Below, piece by piece: positions 21,885 through 32,808 of a stretch of 64,000 nt of DNA (position 1 is its first letter; every line of letters starts with the position of its first letter). The translations under genes and the position numbers were made by a program. The DNA is taken from the NCBI RefSeq assembly GCF_009017415.1, contig NC_092409.1:1674001-1738000 (forward strand). The letters are read 5' to 3'. The DNA comes from Aspergillus flavus (Eukaryota > Ascomycota > Eurotiomycetes > Eurotiales > Aspergillaceae). The notes beneath the pieces were generated by a model. The model searched no databases, was not told the DNA's origin, and saw nothing but the letters and a program-made list of their open reading frames with translations.

Positions 21885-23767
21885 TCAAGATATAGCTATT
21901 CCAGTATAGCAGCCGTTGTCCCGCCACATCACTGACTTCTCCCCATCATTCACTCGATATACACTTCCCCCCAAATCCGTCACATATACCTGCTTTTTTC
22001 CGTCCAGTTTGATCCCGATAGGTTCGTGGAATTGCCTTGCTAATATTTCCTTCTTGCTTTGAAGCTCCGCTTTATCAGCCCTGCCACTAACATCCACCCG
22101 ATTCAACGAACACCCCGTTGGATGTTCGCCACGATCAGTCCAGTATAGCAACTGATTTTCCACATCCAATTCCAAGTCAATCGGTTCAGGCAATCCTTCC
22201 AACAATAGCTCAATGTCTTGTCGATTATCCGCTGTCTGACCAACTGGGATATCAATACCAGCTCGGAAAATCCGTCCCTGGCCACTTTTGCTGGGCCCCT
22301 TCTGCGTCCAGTAAATGTAACCTCGACCCATGTCCAAGGTGACACCGACACACCATCGCGTCATATCTTTTCTTTCCTCTGGCTTATCGAGAGAGCCAGT
22401 ACGAACTAGAATGTCGTGATTGGTTCCGTCAAAATTGACTCGGTGCACGCCCATACCCTCACGATCACAGAAGTAGACCTTGCTGTTGACATCATCAACG
22501 ACCAGTTGCTTCGGTGTATGCACCGTGCCAGAGGGCAAGAGAGTCTGGATATCCGTTCCGTCAAGGTTCGCCGAGTGTAGAGAGCCATCATTTGAGGCCG
22601 TCGAACGGCCCATATTCGTCCAGAAGATGCGAGATGCGGTTCGCGAGACGTCAATTCCATCCGGCAAGGACTGTCCTTCAATGAGAGTGCTCATCTTCCC
22701 AGTACTAGTGTGAAACTTGAGAATTCGCCCGGCAGTTGGAACGAGCGAGATATTGGAATTGTTTGACCCCAACCCGACGTCGAGTAAGTACAAGACCTCT
22801 TCATCCTTGACGCCATTTTCGGCAGACTTGGGAGGATACAATCCGCCCTTGTCACTCTTGAGTCCCAATTTCCCAGGTGAAATATATTTCTCACGCAGCC
22901 AGTCGACAGTCATGCGGCTGTCTAATCCTCTCTCTTGGACATAGTTATCCTCAATGAACGCCACCGTATCCAAACCAATCTGGTCCATCAATCGACACGG
23001 CGGCAAGCTAGACGGAAGCTGGAACATATTCTCCCACAGGAGATCAATCTCCTCAGGGGAACTGACATCTTCCGCGAGGATAAACATGATTTCCCGCTTA
23101 ATAGCAGCCCAGAGACGATTAAAGATGAATCTAACCCAAATTAGCCATCATCCACGCACTATACCCATCATGCAAAGAAGGGAAGAGAGGAAAAGAAAAG
23201 AACATACCCAGTTGACTCCCGTCTCGCCGTAACAGGTATCATACCACAATCTCTCAACACACCCGTCAACAAATTGAACAACTTTGGACTCGTTTCTCCA
23301 TCCGTCATCAACTCCACCGTCCGGATAGCAGGCGGCATTGTGAAATGCATATTCAGGACCATTTCCCTTCTCTCAGGTTTCACTTCGTCCAGCATGTGTC
23401 TCGATTTAAATGAACTGCTGTTCGATGCAATGATACAGTCGGCCGGTGCATTGCGATCGACTTCTGCAAATGTGCTGATCTTCAATGGCAGTTTCTCTGG
23501 TACGGCTTCTACAACAAGCCAGGCGTCTGTTACGGCGGCGGGGATCTCTGTAAAGGTCTTGTATGTACCACCGGTGCGTTGAGAAGGGGTAAGAGCTGTG
23601 AACTCCTGAAGATGACTGTTGATGTAGCTGGATGCGTCCGAGAGGGCTTGCGAGGAGGGATCGCGGATATGCACATTGTATCCGCCTGCAAGAAAGACGG
23701 AGGCAATGCGGCGGCCCAGCACCCCGGCTCCGAGTACCACGACGGGACGTGATGATGGTTGGGACAT
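21885..23767 (-). CDS. 3-hydroxyacyl-CoA dehydrogenase fused to a YWTD-like beta-propeller, 601 aa
   Basis: Exons 23767-23208 and 23130-21885, with a 77-nt intron whose join reads REST-GFIFNRLW. Residues 1-210 form an NAD-binding 3-hydroxyacyl-CoA dehydrogenase domain: GAGVLG (13-18), VVEAVPEKLPLK, IIASNSSSFKSRHML and LNMHFTMPP. FIFNRLWAAIKREIMFILAE begins the C-terminal helical half. From about residue 280 the protein becomes a propeller with repeated LDL-receptor class-B-like strands: IFWTNMG, VYFCDREGMGVHRVNFDGTN, YIYWTQKGP, LLYWTDRG and VYVTDLGGSVYRV. The dehydrogenase could oxidise a hydroxyacyl-CoA or hydroxy acid; the propeller may be a second catalytic or a binding module. The intron lies inside the dehydrogenase half, so the fusion is not an artefact of joining two genes. 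Confidence 0.88.
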
Positions 23768-24590
23768 TATGTTTGGCTTTAATGCAGATAATATGATAGT
23801 ATAGAATATACTCAATGTATGAGGATATACCAAGTTTCACATTAACACATCTTGGAACCCATTCTCTGAAACCCCCATCTAGCTCTTATATACTTTACCC
23901 AATACACACATCACAGCACCCAGATCCCCTATATGGATACATATAACGCGTATGCCGATATCCGATACCCATTGTTGAGCCGGTCCTCGGACACCCTCGG
24001 ACTCGGTATGGAGATACTTCGGAACGGGGCCGGAATGGATACTTAACCCTATGGGCCGAACTTTGGGATGATTGTATGCGCACCATATCGGCTTGGGACG
24101 CTCATATTTCGGGAAAGGTAGGTGGATGAAGTGTCCGTTTGGGATTCTACGGTGGGTATTGTTATGGAATGAGTTGTGCTAGCATAGTGCCGTTTAGCCG
24201 TGGAATGAGTACAAACTACTGTTGTGGTTTGTTCGTTGGTGATCTCGAGGTGGGCTTAGTATTGCTCAATGGATGTATGTTCTCTCTATTATTGGTGTCA
24301 TGGTATAGTGTGTCGGATTTTCTCATTTTGGTTGGATAAGACAATGAACTAACTGCAAGTAACTGTGTGGTGTTGTTGTGAAGAATTACAGATTCTGGCT
24401 TTAGTCGCATACTGTGCATCCCACTGATATTTATCAGATATTGCCTAAGATTGTGTCTATCCAGTATACAGTATGCTAACTAATTTTAGTTACCTAGCAT
24501 CGTCCGAGCAAAGGATTGTGGTATTTCTAGCAGTATATGAACCATAAAAAGCAGCCCAAATATATTCACTATCTATACACTATCTATGCA
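23768..24590. promoter_or_regulatory. Upstream region of the dehydrogenase-propeller gene
   Basis: No gene recognised. A cluster of CGG triplets lies about 215-240 nt upstream of the ATG: CTCGGAC occurs at 23986-23992 and again at 23996-24002, one helical turn apart, followed by another CTCGG. This could be a zinc-cluster binding array. The rest is AT-rich. Confidence 0.45.
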
Positions 24591-26110
24591 CTAAAACAAG
24601 AAAACCTGATCCCCAGCCTTAGCAACAGCCCCAGGTATCGTCCATCCCATCCCTTGCAGGGTCTTCTTCATCGCCGCCACCATCGGCGGCGGCCCGCACA
24701 GCAACACTTTATTCTCCAGCGCAGCAGGCGCCAAATGCTTCGCAATAAGATCCCCATTCACAAACCCCTGATAACCCTGCCACGTCTCCCCGGGGTGGCT
24801 CAGCACATACTGCACCTGGAATTTTTCAGGATGATACCTCGCGAAGTTATCTAGCTCCGTGCGCAGCAGAATGTCCTCTTCCGTGTTATTCGCGTACAGC
24901 AGTGACACCTGCGTCTTGTCGCTGTCATCTTCGCAGATTGCCCGAATGAGCTGGTACATTGGTGTAATTCCTGTTCCACCTGCGATCATCCCGATGTGCT
25001 TCGCATATTGCCGGGAATATTGCATTGCGCCCTTGGGCCCGCGGATCTTGATTGAGTCGCCTACTTTCATCTGCTCTAAATGCTGGGTCATCGCTCCGTT
25101 GGGGTATACTTTGATGAGTAGCTCGATGCGACCTAGGTCGCTGTTGTTGGATACCGGTGTGTACGATCTCGAGACGCTTTGTCCGTTGATCGTTGCTCGT
25201 AGAGCAATGTGTTGGCCCGTCGGTAGGCCGAGGACATCATCCGGATTTGGCAGCGCAAAGATGAATCGATATACATGTGGTGCGACTTCAGTTTTGCTGG
25301 TCAAGGTGAATGATCGCCATTTGCGCGGATCCAGGACACTCGGTTTCTTGATTGGAATATTGGTCCGGGAGAGTCGGATCATACGTGCTGGTTTGGCTGG
25401 CCGACGGGGAACGTGATGGGTGAATTCTTGCTGCACGTCTAGCTTGGTCGAAATCCACATTCCCAGGCCCAGGGTTAGGGAGAACTGGACTGCACTGGCG
25501 ATGCCTACGCCGGCCCAGAAATGGGATCCGTCGTGGCCCGGGCCCTGGCGGGGAGAGATGGATGTGGTGAGGGAGCGCAGAGCGTGAGCTATCTCGGTGG
25601 TGGTTATGCCACGGCGGTAGACTGTTATGGCGGATTTGCCTGCTAGACCGGTCATGGCGCATTTTATGATTGTTTGGATTATGGATGACCAGGAGGTGGA
25701 GGTTTTGACGTTGACAGCCGCAGATTGTGAGACTTGTTCGTATGTTGGGCGGTAGATCTCGACAGATTCAGTATGTTCCTAGTCTTGTGAGTATAGAGAT
25801 CAATGATAAATAGAATGAGTATTTACCTCTGTCGGTAAGTCGCCTACGTAGAAAGGCTCTAACTGTTCCCGGGCTTCGTCAGAGTGTCCGACTTCCTCGA
25901 AAGCTTCTGTAGCATCGGTGCCAGCGACCTCAAGAAGAATGGCATTCCCACCGGGGTGATCCTCAAGATATTTGGTCACATCGTAGACTATGAACAGTCA
26001 ATATTTTTCTGGCTGGGTGATAGGAGAGACGAACCCTTGTTGTGGAGGACAAACCAGACATCGTCCGGTTTGCAGTGTTTTTGGACCTGTTCAAGGGTGA
26101 AGGACGGCAT
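24591..26110 (-). CDS. Cytochrome b5 / NADH-cytochrome b5 reductase fusion, 474 aa
   Basis: Exons 26110-26035, 25987-25827, 25778-24591; phases agree. Residues 1-80 are a cytochrome b5 domain with heme-ligand histidines H36 (DHPGG) and H60 (VGHSDEA). A linker and a hydrophobic segment (about residues 165-185) follow, the latter preceding ISTKLDV. The C-terminal FAD/NAD module has RSYTPVS (FAD), [15 protein letters not shown] and [13 protein letters not shown] (NADH) and the terminal VFLF. It would carry electrons from NADH through FAD to its own heme and on to an acceptor. It is transcribed divergently from a P450 gene 282 bases away, making that P450 a natural partner (inference). Microsomal or mitochondrial location is uncertain. 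Confidence 0.92.
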
Positions 26111-26392
26111 TTTGGTAGTATATGCAGTTTTACCCTTGAGAAGCAGAAATGGACAATTTAGTCATTTATATCCTCGACTGTCTTCTGCGACTCTTGTGCC
26201 GTTCTATCCAGACCATGAACCCTCGGGCGACCCTCGTACGAACTTCGGACGATGTCTCCGAAGCAGCCGAAGGTCAACGTGGTACGGCTATTCGGATGCC
26301 ATCTTCAGATTCACATTCATGCAGGTATATAATAATGTCATTTGCCGGTGAGTCTTCAATCAAATCAGCTGGTTTAAGCATTGATATTCATT
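26111..26392. promoter_or_regulatory. Bidirectional promoter b5 reductase / P450
   Basis: 282 bases between the two ATGs. At its centre, 26243-26263, is the perfect inverted repeat CTTCGGA-N7-TCCGAAG, that is CGG-N9-CCG, as expected for a Zn2Cys6 dimer. More CCGAAGG and TTCGGAT half-sites follow at about 26267-26297. Confidence 0.6.
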
Positions 26393-28095
26393 ATGAAGTG
26401 TCAATTCTATCTCGTGGGCGACGACATCGCCACCGCGCAGTCGATACTTGTAGACTCACGCTGGAAGTTTGAAGACCTACAGCGCGCTGTCGGGGGAATT
26501 TTCCATGTCGCTCTGCCAACAGGTAAGCTTTCCACCAACACTTCTTCCTTATCAAAAGCCCTAACATTGCAGGAATCTCCTTCCACACCTCCGAGAACGA
26601 AACGTTGTCGTCCGTCGCCGACATTATCTCTGCCTCATCATCTCCCATCGGCCTTCGTATCGACGGCAATGCAGTACAGACCCCCCAAGGACCTCAAGGG
26701 CTGCCCTTGGTTGGTAGCTTCTATGAGATCTTTCCGGACCATCTGGGCAACCACTATCGACTCTTCCGCAAATACGGCCCAGTGATCAAAACCACTAACA
26801 TGGGTAAAACCACCTACCTCACGGACGATCCCCAGGTCGCCTCAGTCTGTCTCGCAGAATCAGCCTACATGACCAAGAAGATCAACGAGAACCACCCCCT
26901 CTGGGGCGTAAAAGACAACACTGCCATCTTCATAGGCGACACAGAGACCGAGAACTGGCGTCTCGCTCACAAATACCTCCCTCCAGCCATGGGCCCCAAA
27001 GCGGTAAGACACTACACAGGCCTGATGCAAAACTGCGCAAGAAAGTCTCTGCCTGTATTCGACGAGTTGGACGGCCGTGACGAGTCATGGAACGTCTACC
27101 AGTACATGGTCAAGCTGGCCTCGCAGACTATCGGATCATTCTCCCTCGGCAAAGACTTCGGCCACTTCGACTCAGTCGACAGCCCCCTCCACCCGATCGT
27201 CACGAACATCGCCAATCTCCTCTCGCTCAATAAGAAGATCACTGCCCGCGGAGAATGGTACCGATACCTCCCCTTCGGCGACCCGGCCCGCCTCCGCCAC
27301 GTCCAACACACTATCTACACATTGCTGCAGGAAGCCATCGACGAAGTCGCCGGCTCCGGCATCGCCGACGCCCCCATGAACGAGGCCGCTCTCAGCGCCT
27401 CCTGCGTCGTCGACTACCTCCTCCACGCGGTCGACGACAAAGGCGAGCACTTCCCGCAGGGCCTCATCCTCGCCAACATGCTCATCGTCACGGGCGCCGG
27501 TTTCACCACCACCTCCGCGCTCCTCTCCTGGCTCCTCTACTGTATGGTCACATACGTAGGCACGCAGGACCGCCTCTACGCCGAGCTCGTCGAGCACGGC
27601 ATCGTCGGCCCCAGCGGCGAACGCAACCAGACAACCTGGACCCCCGATCTCGCGCACAGCCTCCCCTACCTCGACAAGTTCGTCAAGGAGACGCAACGCC
27701 TCCACAACGCCAGTTTCCAGCCAGGGAGAACCACCAAGACTGACGTCGTGCTCCCGGGCGGGTATCGTCTCCCGCCTGATAGCGTTATTGTCCCGGCGTT
27801 GTATGCTATCCATACGAATCCCAAGACCTGGCGGGATCCGTTCCGGTTTGATCCTGATCGGTGGGATACGGAGGAGGTTAAGGGAAGACATCGTTGCGCT
27901 TATATTCCGTTTGCGACGGGGCCGAGGGGTTGTATTGGGTTTAATTTTGCCTTGTTGGAGGTAAAAATTTTGTTGGCAGAGTTGGTGAGTCGGTATGAGT
28001 TTGTAAGGGACGGACTGGAAGCGATTGATTATGATCCTGAGTTTCAGTTGATTCGGCCGTTGAACTTTTATGTTAGGGCTAAGCGGAGGGTTTAG
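26393..28095 (+). CDS. Cytochrome P450, anchorless, with an extra N-terminal domain, 550 aa
   Basis: Exon 1 is 26393-26522, the intron 26523-26572 (GTAAGC...TGCAG), exon 2 26573-28095. Heme motif FATGPRGCIG has its ligand Cys near residue 497; the K-helix reads KETQR and the meander FRFDPDRW. No N-terminal membrane helix exists. Instead about 75 residues, beginning MKCQFYLVGDDIATAQS, precede the usual proline-rich hinge at LPLVGSFYEIFPDH. The I-helix reads GAGFTTTS, where most P450s have AG-x-E/D-T, so the acidic residue is replaced by Thr. The overall sequence recalls soluble fatty-acid P450s of the BM3/CYP505 kind but without the reductase half. The divergent b5 reductase fusion is a likely electron donor. 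The reaction is unknown; with a Thr in the I-helix it may be atypical. Confidence 0.88.
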
Positions 28096-28255
28096 ATGGT
28101 TATGTATCATTAATGGGTTGATAGAATGTACACTAGACATAGAATAGATATTCATGGTTAGAGTTGGACTGTATATTGTTAATTCTATCATATAGGTGGA
28201 GTTGGGGCACAGATCTCTTACAGTAACAGAGTCGTAGCTCTCGCCTGGATGTATA

Positions 28256-30420
28256 TCACACCGCGACCTCTCGGTAAATCTCTCGCAATGCTTTCAGCGC
28301 CCGAGAATATGGCCCAAAATACCGAACATTTGTATCCGCATCGCACCATTCGGAATCCTTCTCCTCTTTCTCCAACACTGCGATCAGGCGCTGCACAAGT
28401 ACCTCTGGATTCAGCTGGTCCTCCACAAGTGGTACCCTTAGCCCCTTGAGTGTAATTGCACAGCTAACCGCGTTGTGCACAAACGCCCACGATCGACAAA
28501 CACTCGCAGAGAACCGATGAAGATCAAGAAAACTCTCGAGCGCTTGCATAGCTCGGTTCATACAGTCCATCGCAGCCCCATTGTAAAGGGGAGAATGAGG
28601 TTCCATTTCACTCAGATACACTCGACTCAGTCTGCAGATACCATATCCTAGATGAACTCCAAGGGCTAATCGTTCTAGATGATCTTGTACCGAGGTGCAC
28701 CGTGCCTTGTTCGTGAGAAACGGAGCAGCGTCATCCCATACCTCTTCTAGTTGTCTTTTGTACTTGAGCGCGCTCTGTTGTGGGTCTTCGAGGTTTCCAG
28801 CTGTCTCTTGTCGTGCTTTGTTGAGGAGGATGTTGCAAATGGTGAAGATGGATTCTTGGAACGAGAGGCCTTCGGTCTGCTGTCTATACGGGATGGGGCA
28901 GCTCATTGTGATTGTACTTGGAGGGCGGTCATATGTGAACGATAGAAAGGTATCTTGCCAAACGATTGTCCACCTGCCCCTTGTTAGTAGTGCAGTCAGA
29001 GGCGTATATCGAGAGGGGTGAATACCATAGTTTGTTGCGTTGGAATTGCTCGGATTCTGGGAGAGACGGTGATGCTTCGTGGAGGCCGATACTTTGGGCT
29101 AACCGAATGGTTGCACCTGCTGCAATCAGTATAAATAGCTAGAGGTAGAGGGCCATATACCTACCCATCAGTATCCATGCACTGTTGGTATCCAGGTTGT
29201 TGCGCAGACAATGCCCGATCAGAGCCATGGCTTGGATCTGATCCAAATTGGTATGATTGAAAAAGTTTGACATGCGCAGGCATTGGAAAGATGAGCAAAC
29301 TACATTGTTAGTTCAGTTCTAGCTTTTCCAACGAAAGGCAGTATCAACATACTGAGGACCTTTGATCTCAAATCACGCTCCTTGATCGGATCATCCGAAA
29401 ACTGCACCCCACAAGCTAACACTGCAAATAATAGCGCCAGCCAAGACGAATCAGGTCCGAGATCTTCGGCTGTAGCTTCTTGGGATGCAGCTCGTTCGTC
29501 CAAGAATGCGAACAAGGCAGGGCCGAACTGGTCGATGGTCACCAACGACGGGTAAAATGGGTAAACAATTGATTGATAGATTTGCCAATATCTATGATAG
29601 TCAGTCTTGAGGAATCAGATACCGAGAGTCGCCGTCTTCAGAACTAAAAACTGGCAAGTCAGAGATGCATACCGGATGATATCCGAATCGTCCGGCAACG
29701 TCTCGCAGACGTTCTTGGCTGTCGCCTCCGCCCCCCAGAGATTGGCGAAAGGATATGTCCGTGGCACAAATTGGTCGATTAGTGCATCATGCAGCATCAT
29801 ATCCCCCGTTGCCGACACTTGACGGCACCCCAGTGCAAGAGGGGTGTCTGAGTGGCTGCCCAGATAGATAGTGGCTCCTGTAGCATCCTCGACAAAGTAC
29901 CGTCCAGGCGACTTACTAGCTGGTCGGGCACGCAATTGGCCAGTATTACGAGTCTCACCTACAGAATGAGGGCTCTGGGATGTCGCCGTAACAGTTGCGC
30001 GCAGGTCCGCCTTCAGCGAGGAAATTTGCTCCTCGATATTCTCCAGCTTTGAGATGAGAAGGCTAGGATCAGTTGCAGACTGAGATTGCGCTTCTTCAAT
30101 TGTACTATTTCTATTACAAAGTCAATAAGCTGTCGGGAATTGAGTAGAAGAACATACAGAGCATCTAGATTTAGTACACTCGGCCCTTGAACATCCCTCG
30201 GTGCAGCCTGCGGTGCCCTCGCCTCACTGCCGGAAGCAGTCGGCACACGACATAACTCGCTATGGCCGCGCTTGACGCAGTTGGAGCATGGCTCTCTTCC
30301 GTCACAACGGACCTTGCGGTGTCTGCAAGGAAAACAGGAGCGAATGCCGCGGGTCTTGCGTTTATTCTTGAGCAGTTCGCGGACGACGGCTGTGTCGTAA
30401 GGATAGGCGTTTTCCGCCAT
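28256..30420 (-). CDS. Zn2Cys6 transcription factor (TF2), 617 aa, 7 exons
   Basis: Exons 30420-30158, 30110-29959, 29919-29673, 29591-29353, 29299-29165, 29119-29026, 28979-28256; every phase closes and the sum is 1854 nt. The zinc cluster is C29, C32, C39, C45, C48, C57 within IRSCFPCRHRKVRCDG. After a short coiled segment (LISKLENIEEQISSLKADLR) comes a fungal-specific regulatory domain, with GRYFVEDATGATIYLGS, IIRYWQIYQSIVYPFYPSL, GATIRLAQSIGLHEASPSLP and KLWGRWTIVWQDTFLSFTYDRPP. The intron after 29959 is only 39 nt, the weakest join. The gene lies tail-to-tail with the P450 (160 bases apart) and is a candidate regulator of the b5-reductase/P450 pair. Confidence 0.88.
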
Positions 30421-31532
30421 TCTAATTGTACGACGTGATTTTACTTCATTGATATCATTTCTCTATGATGTGTCGAAGCTTTGTGTATCCATTGTGCGAT
30501 AGAGGAGCAGTTGATGGAAAACGGAACCTGCAGAGCATCAGCTGTAAAGTTCATGAGCGTTGTAGTCCGTCCAATTGAACGGAAATTTAGGTAAGCTATC
30601 TCGTATTGGTATTACCAGTCTGTCATGTGTCTGTATCACACTAAACCAAGTTTGGAAGATACCTCATATGGGCTCCACTAGGCAAGTCCTAACCATCTAT
30701 TTATTCTATGGGATTTGTTAATGATGAATCATATAGTGATAAATAATAGTCCATTGGAATGTGATACTTAAAAGTAGCTACATATTCAGGGGGGGTTGTA
30801 GTATCCCAGGCCTTTCTACCTTCAGCCTGACCGAGCGGATATATTGCCTCAATTTATATCATTCGTCCTATAAAATCAATAGGACACATTCTCTTCCTAT
30901 CAGTAGAATGATTTTACTATTTACCAGTCAGAGCAGTGGATGGAATAGGACTTATGGGTCCAGCATTATCACAATCATCACAATAGTCACTCGCTTCAAC
31001 TCCGTCATTCCGGCACCTCCTATCGCAAGTCTTCCTAACAGCGAGGCTTGTAGGGGACTTTGTGTATAACTAGTGCATGTTAATTATCGGGGCATTTTAC
31101 ATGCTACGTCCCGATCTATGACTTATAGATTGTGCCAGGATCATAAAGCCGTGCATATAGCATCTTTAGCATAGAAGCTCGGCGCTGCTAAGAGGCTTGG
31201 CTGCAGTTGTACTAGATTCTTGTTTTACGTTTAAATTGTCAAAGCTGTATATTTTATTTCTTTCCCAGGGCAGCTTTGTACGGTAGAATATACACGAGCA
31301 ATATTTGGCTAGAAGTATGACTTAACCAAAGATATCAACATATAAATACAGGGTCGGTCCATTTTAAGTGTACCAAAGTACACTGTACCAGCGATAGCCA
31401 ACCTACAAATTAGCCCTAATTCCGCATGTGATACAAGTGCACTCCAACAAACAGCCTTCATTAAAACCCTCAATCATATGCTTCACCATTTATTTGTTTT
31501 GTTCTCATAGATATAGATACTCAACTCTTCCT
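30421..31532. other. AT-rich intergenic region
   Basis: Upstream of TF2. Markedly AT-rich, with no supported reading frame; the 102-codon plus-strand frame at 30761-31069 shows no motif or splice pattern. Confidence 0.5.
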
Positions 31533-31802
31533 CTAAAAGGAAGTTCCCCCTCCAACCGACAGGATCTCCGCGTCGAGCTCAAAACTCCGCAAGCCACCAT
31601 GAAAATCATTCGTAATCGTCGACCTCCGCCCGTACAGATCCATCCAGACCATATGGGTTCCCATGGCTCCGATATTAAGATCATATCAAACACAACTGAA
31701 TTCCGCATGACTTGGCGATGATGGAATCGTTACAGCATCTACTAATGTCCCGCCCAGTGCCAGCCCTACTTCTACCTCCAATGGTCCCTCCTTGGCAGTC
31801 AT
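31533..31802 (-). pseudogene. Small 90-codon frame broken by one TGA
   Basis: From ATG 31802 (MTAKEGPLEVEVGLALGG) to the TAG at 31533, the frame is open over 89 codons except one TGA at codon 39 (31688-31686). On both sides the sequence looks protein-like; after the stop it reads NIGAMGTHMVWMDLYGRRST and later SFELDAEILSVGGGTSF. I do not recognise the family. It could be a pseudogene, have a small unseen intron, or contain a base error. It lies head-to-head with the EEP gene, only 91 bases away. Confidence 0.45.
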
Positions 31803-31893
31803 TTCAAATCAAATCATCGGTTATACAATTTTACAAAAGAAAGTCACGAATATCAACCAAGCCAACCAAGTAAAATAAAACACAGTATAAAAG

Positions 31894-32808
31894 ATGACCA
31901 CTGCCAAAACCAAACCCATCCCCATCCGCCTCATAACCCACAACATCCGAACCATCCCCTGGTTCACCTTCCCCCCCGAGAAACCATGGAACATCCGGCG
32001 AAACCACATCGTCAACCAACTCGACTTCAACACAACCCATAACCCGGAGGCCATCATCTGTCTCCAGGAAGTCATGCACCGCCAACTCACCGACATCCTG
32101 ACCGGTCTCAACACCGCCCCGGACAGCGAGAGCATTGAGGGCGAGGAGATCTGGAAACATGTCGGGTGCGGGCGCGATGGCGGCCAGAAGGGAGAGTACT
32201 CGCCTATCATTTACCGGGCTAGGGTCTGGGAGGTGGAATGGGCCACCACGCGTTGGTTGTCGGAGACGCCGGATACGCCGTCCCGGGGGTGGGATGCGGC
32301 GTATAGGCGGATTGTGACGTATGTTGTTCTGAGGCATCGGGGGTCGGGGAGGAAGGTATTGGCGATGAATACGCATCTGGATGATCGGGGGAAGGTGGCG
32401 AGGTTTGAGAGTGCGAAGTTGATTCTGGAGTGGATGGAGGAGGTGTTGAAGAAGGACTCAGATTCTGTGGAGGGGGTGGTTCTCTGTGGGGATTTCAATA
32501 CGAATTCGAGGGAGAATAATGATGCGTTTGGGGTTCTGACTGCTGGTGCTATGGTCCATACGAGGGACTGTGTGGATGGGGAGAGGCGCTATGGTAATGT
32601 GAATTCTTGGACGGGCTTCAATGATACCCCTATTGATGATGCGCTTCTCGACTATGTACTGGTGGGACCTCTGAAAAGTGGTCATGTCCCGTGGAATATC
32701 CGGACGTATGGCATCCTCACTAATCGGTTTGATGATGGAATCTTCAATTCGGATCATAGGGCGGTTGCAGCGGATGTGGAGTTGGTCGGTTCTTCCAAGC
32801 GGCTGTGA
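31894..32808 (+). CDS. Endonuclease/exonuclease/phosphatase (EEP) family hydrolase, 304 aa
   Basis: A single-exon metal-dependent phosphoesterase of the DNase I-like fold. Active-site landmarks occur in order: RLITHNIR (residues 11-18), ICLQEVMH with the metal-binding Glu (near 57), GEYSPIIYR, MNTHLDDRG, LCGDFNTNS (the Asp-Phe-Asn motif near 200), and the C-terminal SDHRAV. There is no signal peptide or membrane segment, so it is cytosolic or nuclear. The length is close to that of short fungal EEP proteins annotated as endonuclease/exonuclease/phosphatase. ATG 31894 is the first start and an AT-rich leader precedes it. The substrate (nucleic acid, phosphoinositide, sphingomyelin or other) cannot be told from sequence. 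Confidence 0.88.
   Translation: MTTAKTKPIPIRLITHNIRTIPWFTFPPEKPWNIRRNHIVNQLDFNTTHNPEAIICLQEVMHRQLTDILTGLNTAPDSESIEGEEIWKHVGCGRDGGQKGEYSPIIYRARVWEVEWATTRWLSETPDTPSRGWDAAYRRIVTYVVLRHRGSGRKVLAMNTHLDDRGKVARFESAKLILEWMEEVLKKDSDSVEGVVLCGDFNTNSRENNDAFGVLTAGAMVHTRDCVDGERRYGNVNSWTGFNDTPIDDALLDYVLVGPLKSGHVPWNIRTYGILTNRFDDGIFNSDHRAVAADVELVGSSKRL

Noticed and set aside
24139..24339. 66-codon hydrophobic plus-strand frame
   Set aside because: Low-complexity, Gly/Leu-rich composition with no homology or splice context.
31428..31721. 97-codon plus-strand frame upstream of the EEP gene
   Set aside because: It lies antisense to the better-supported broken frame at 31533-31802.
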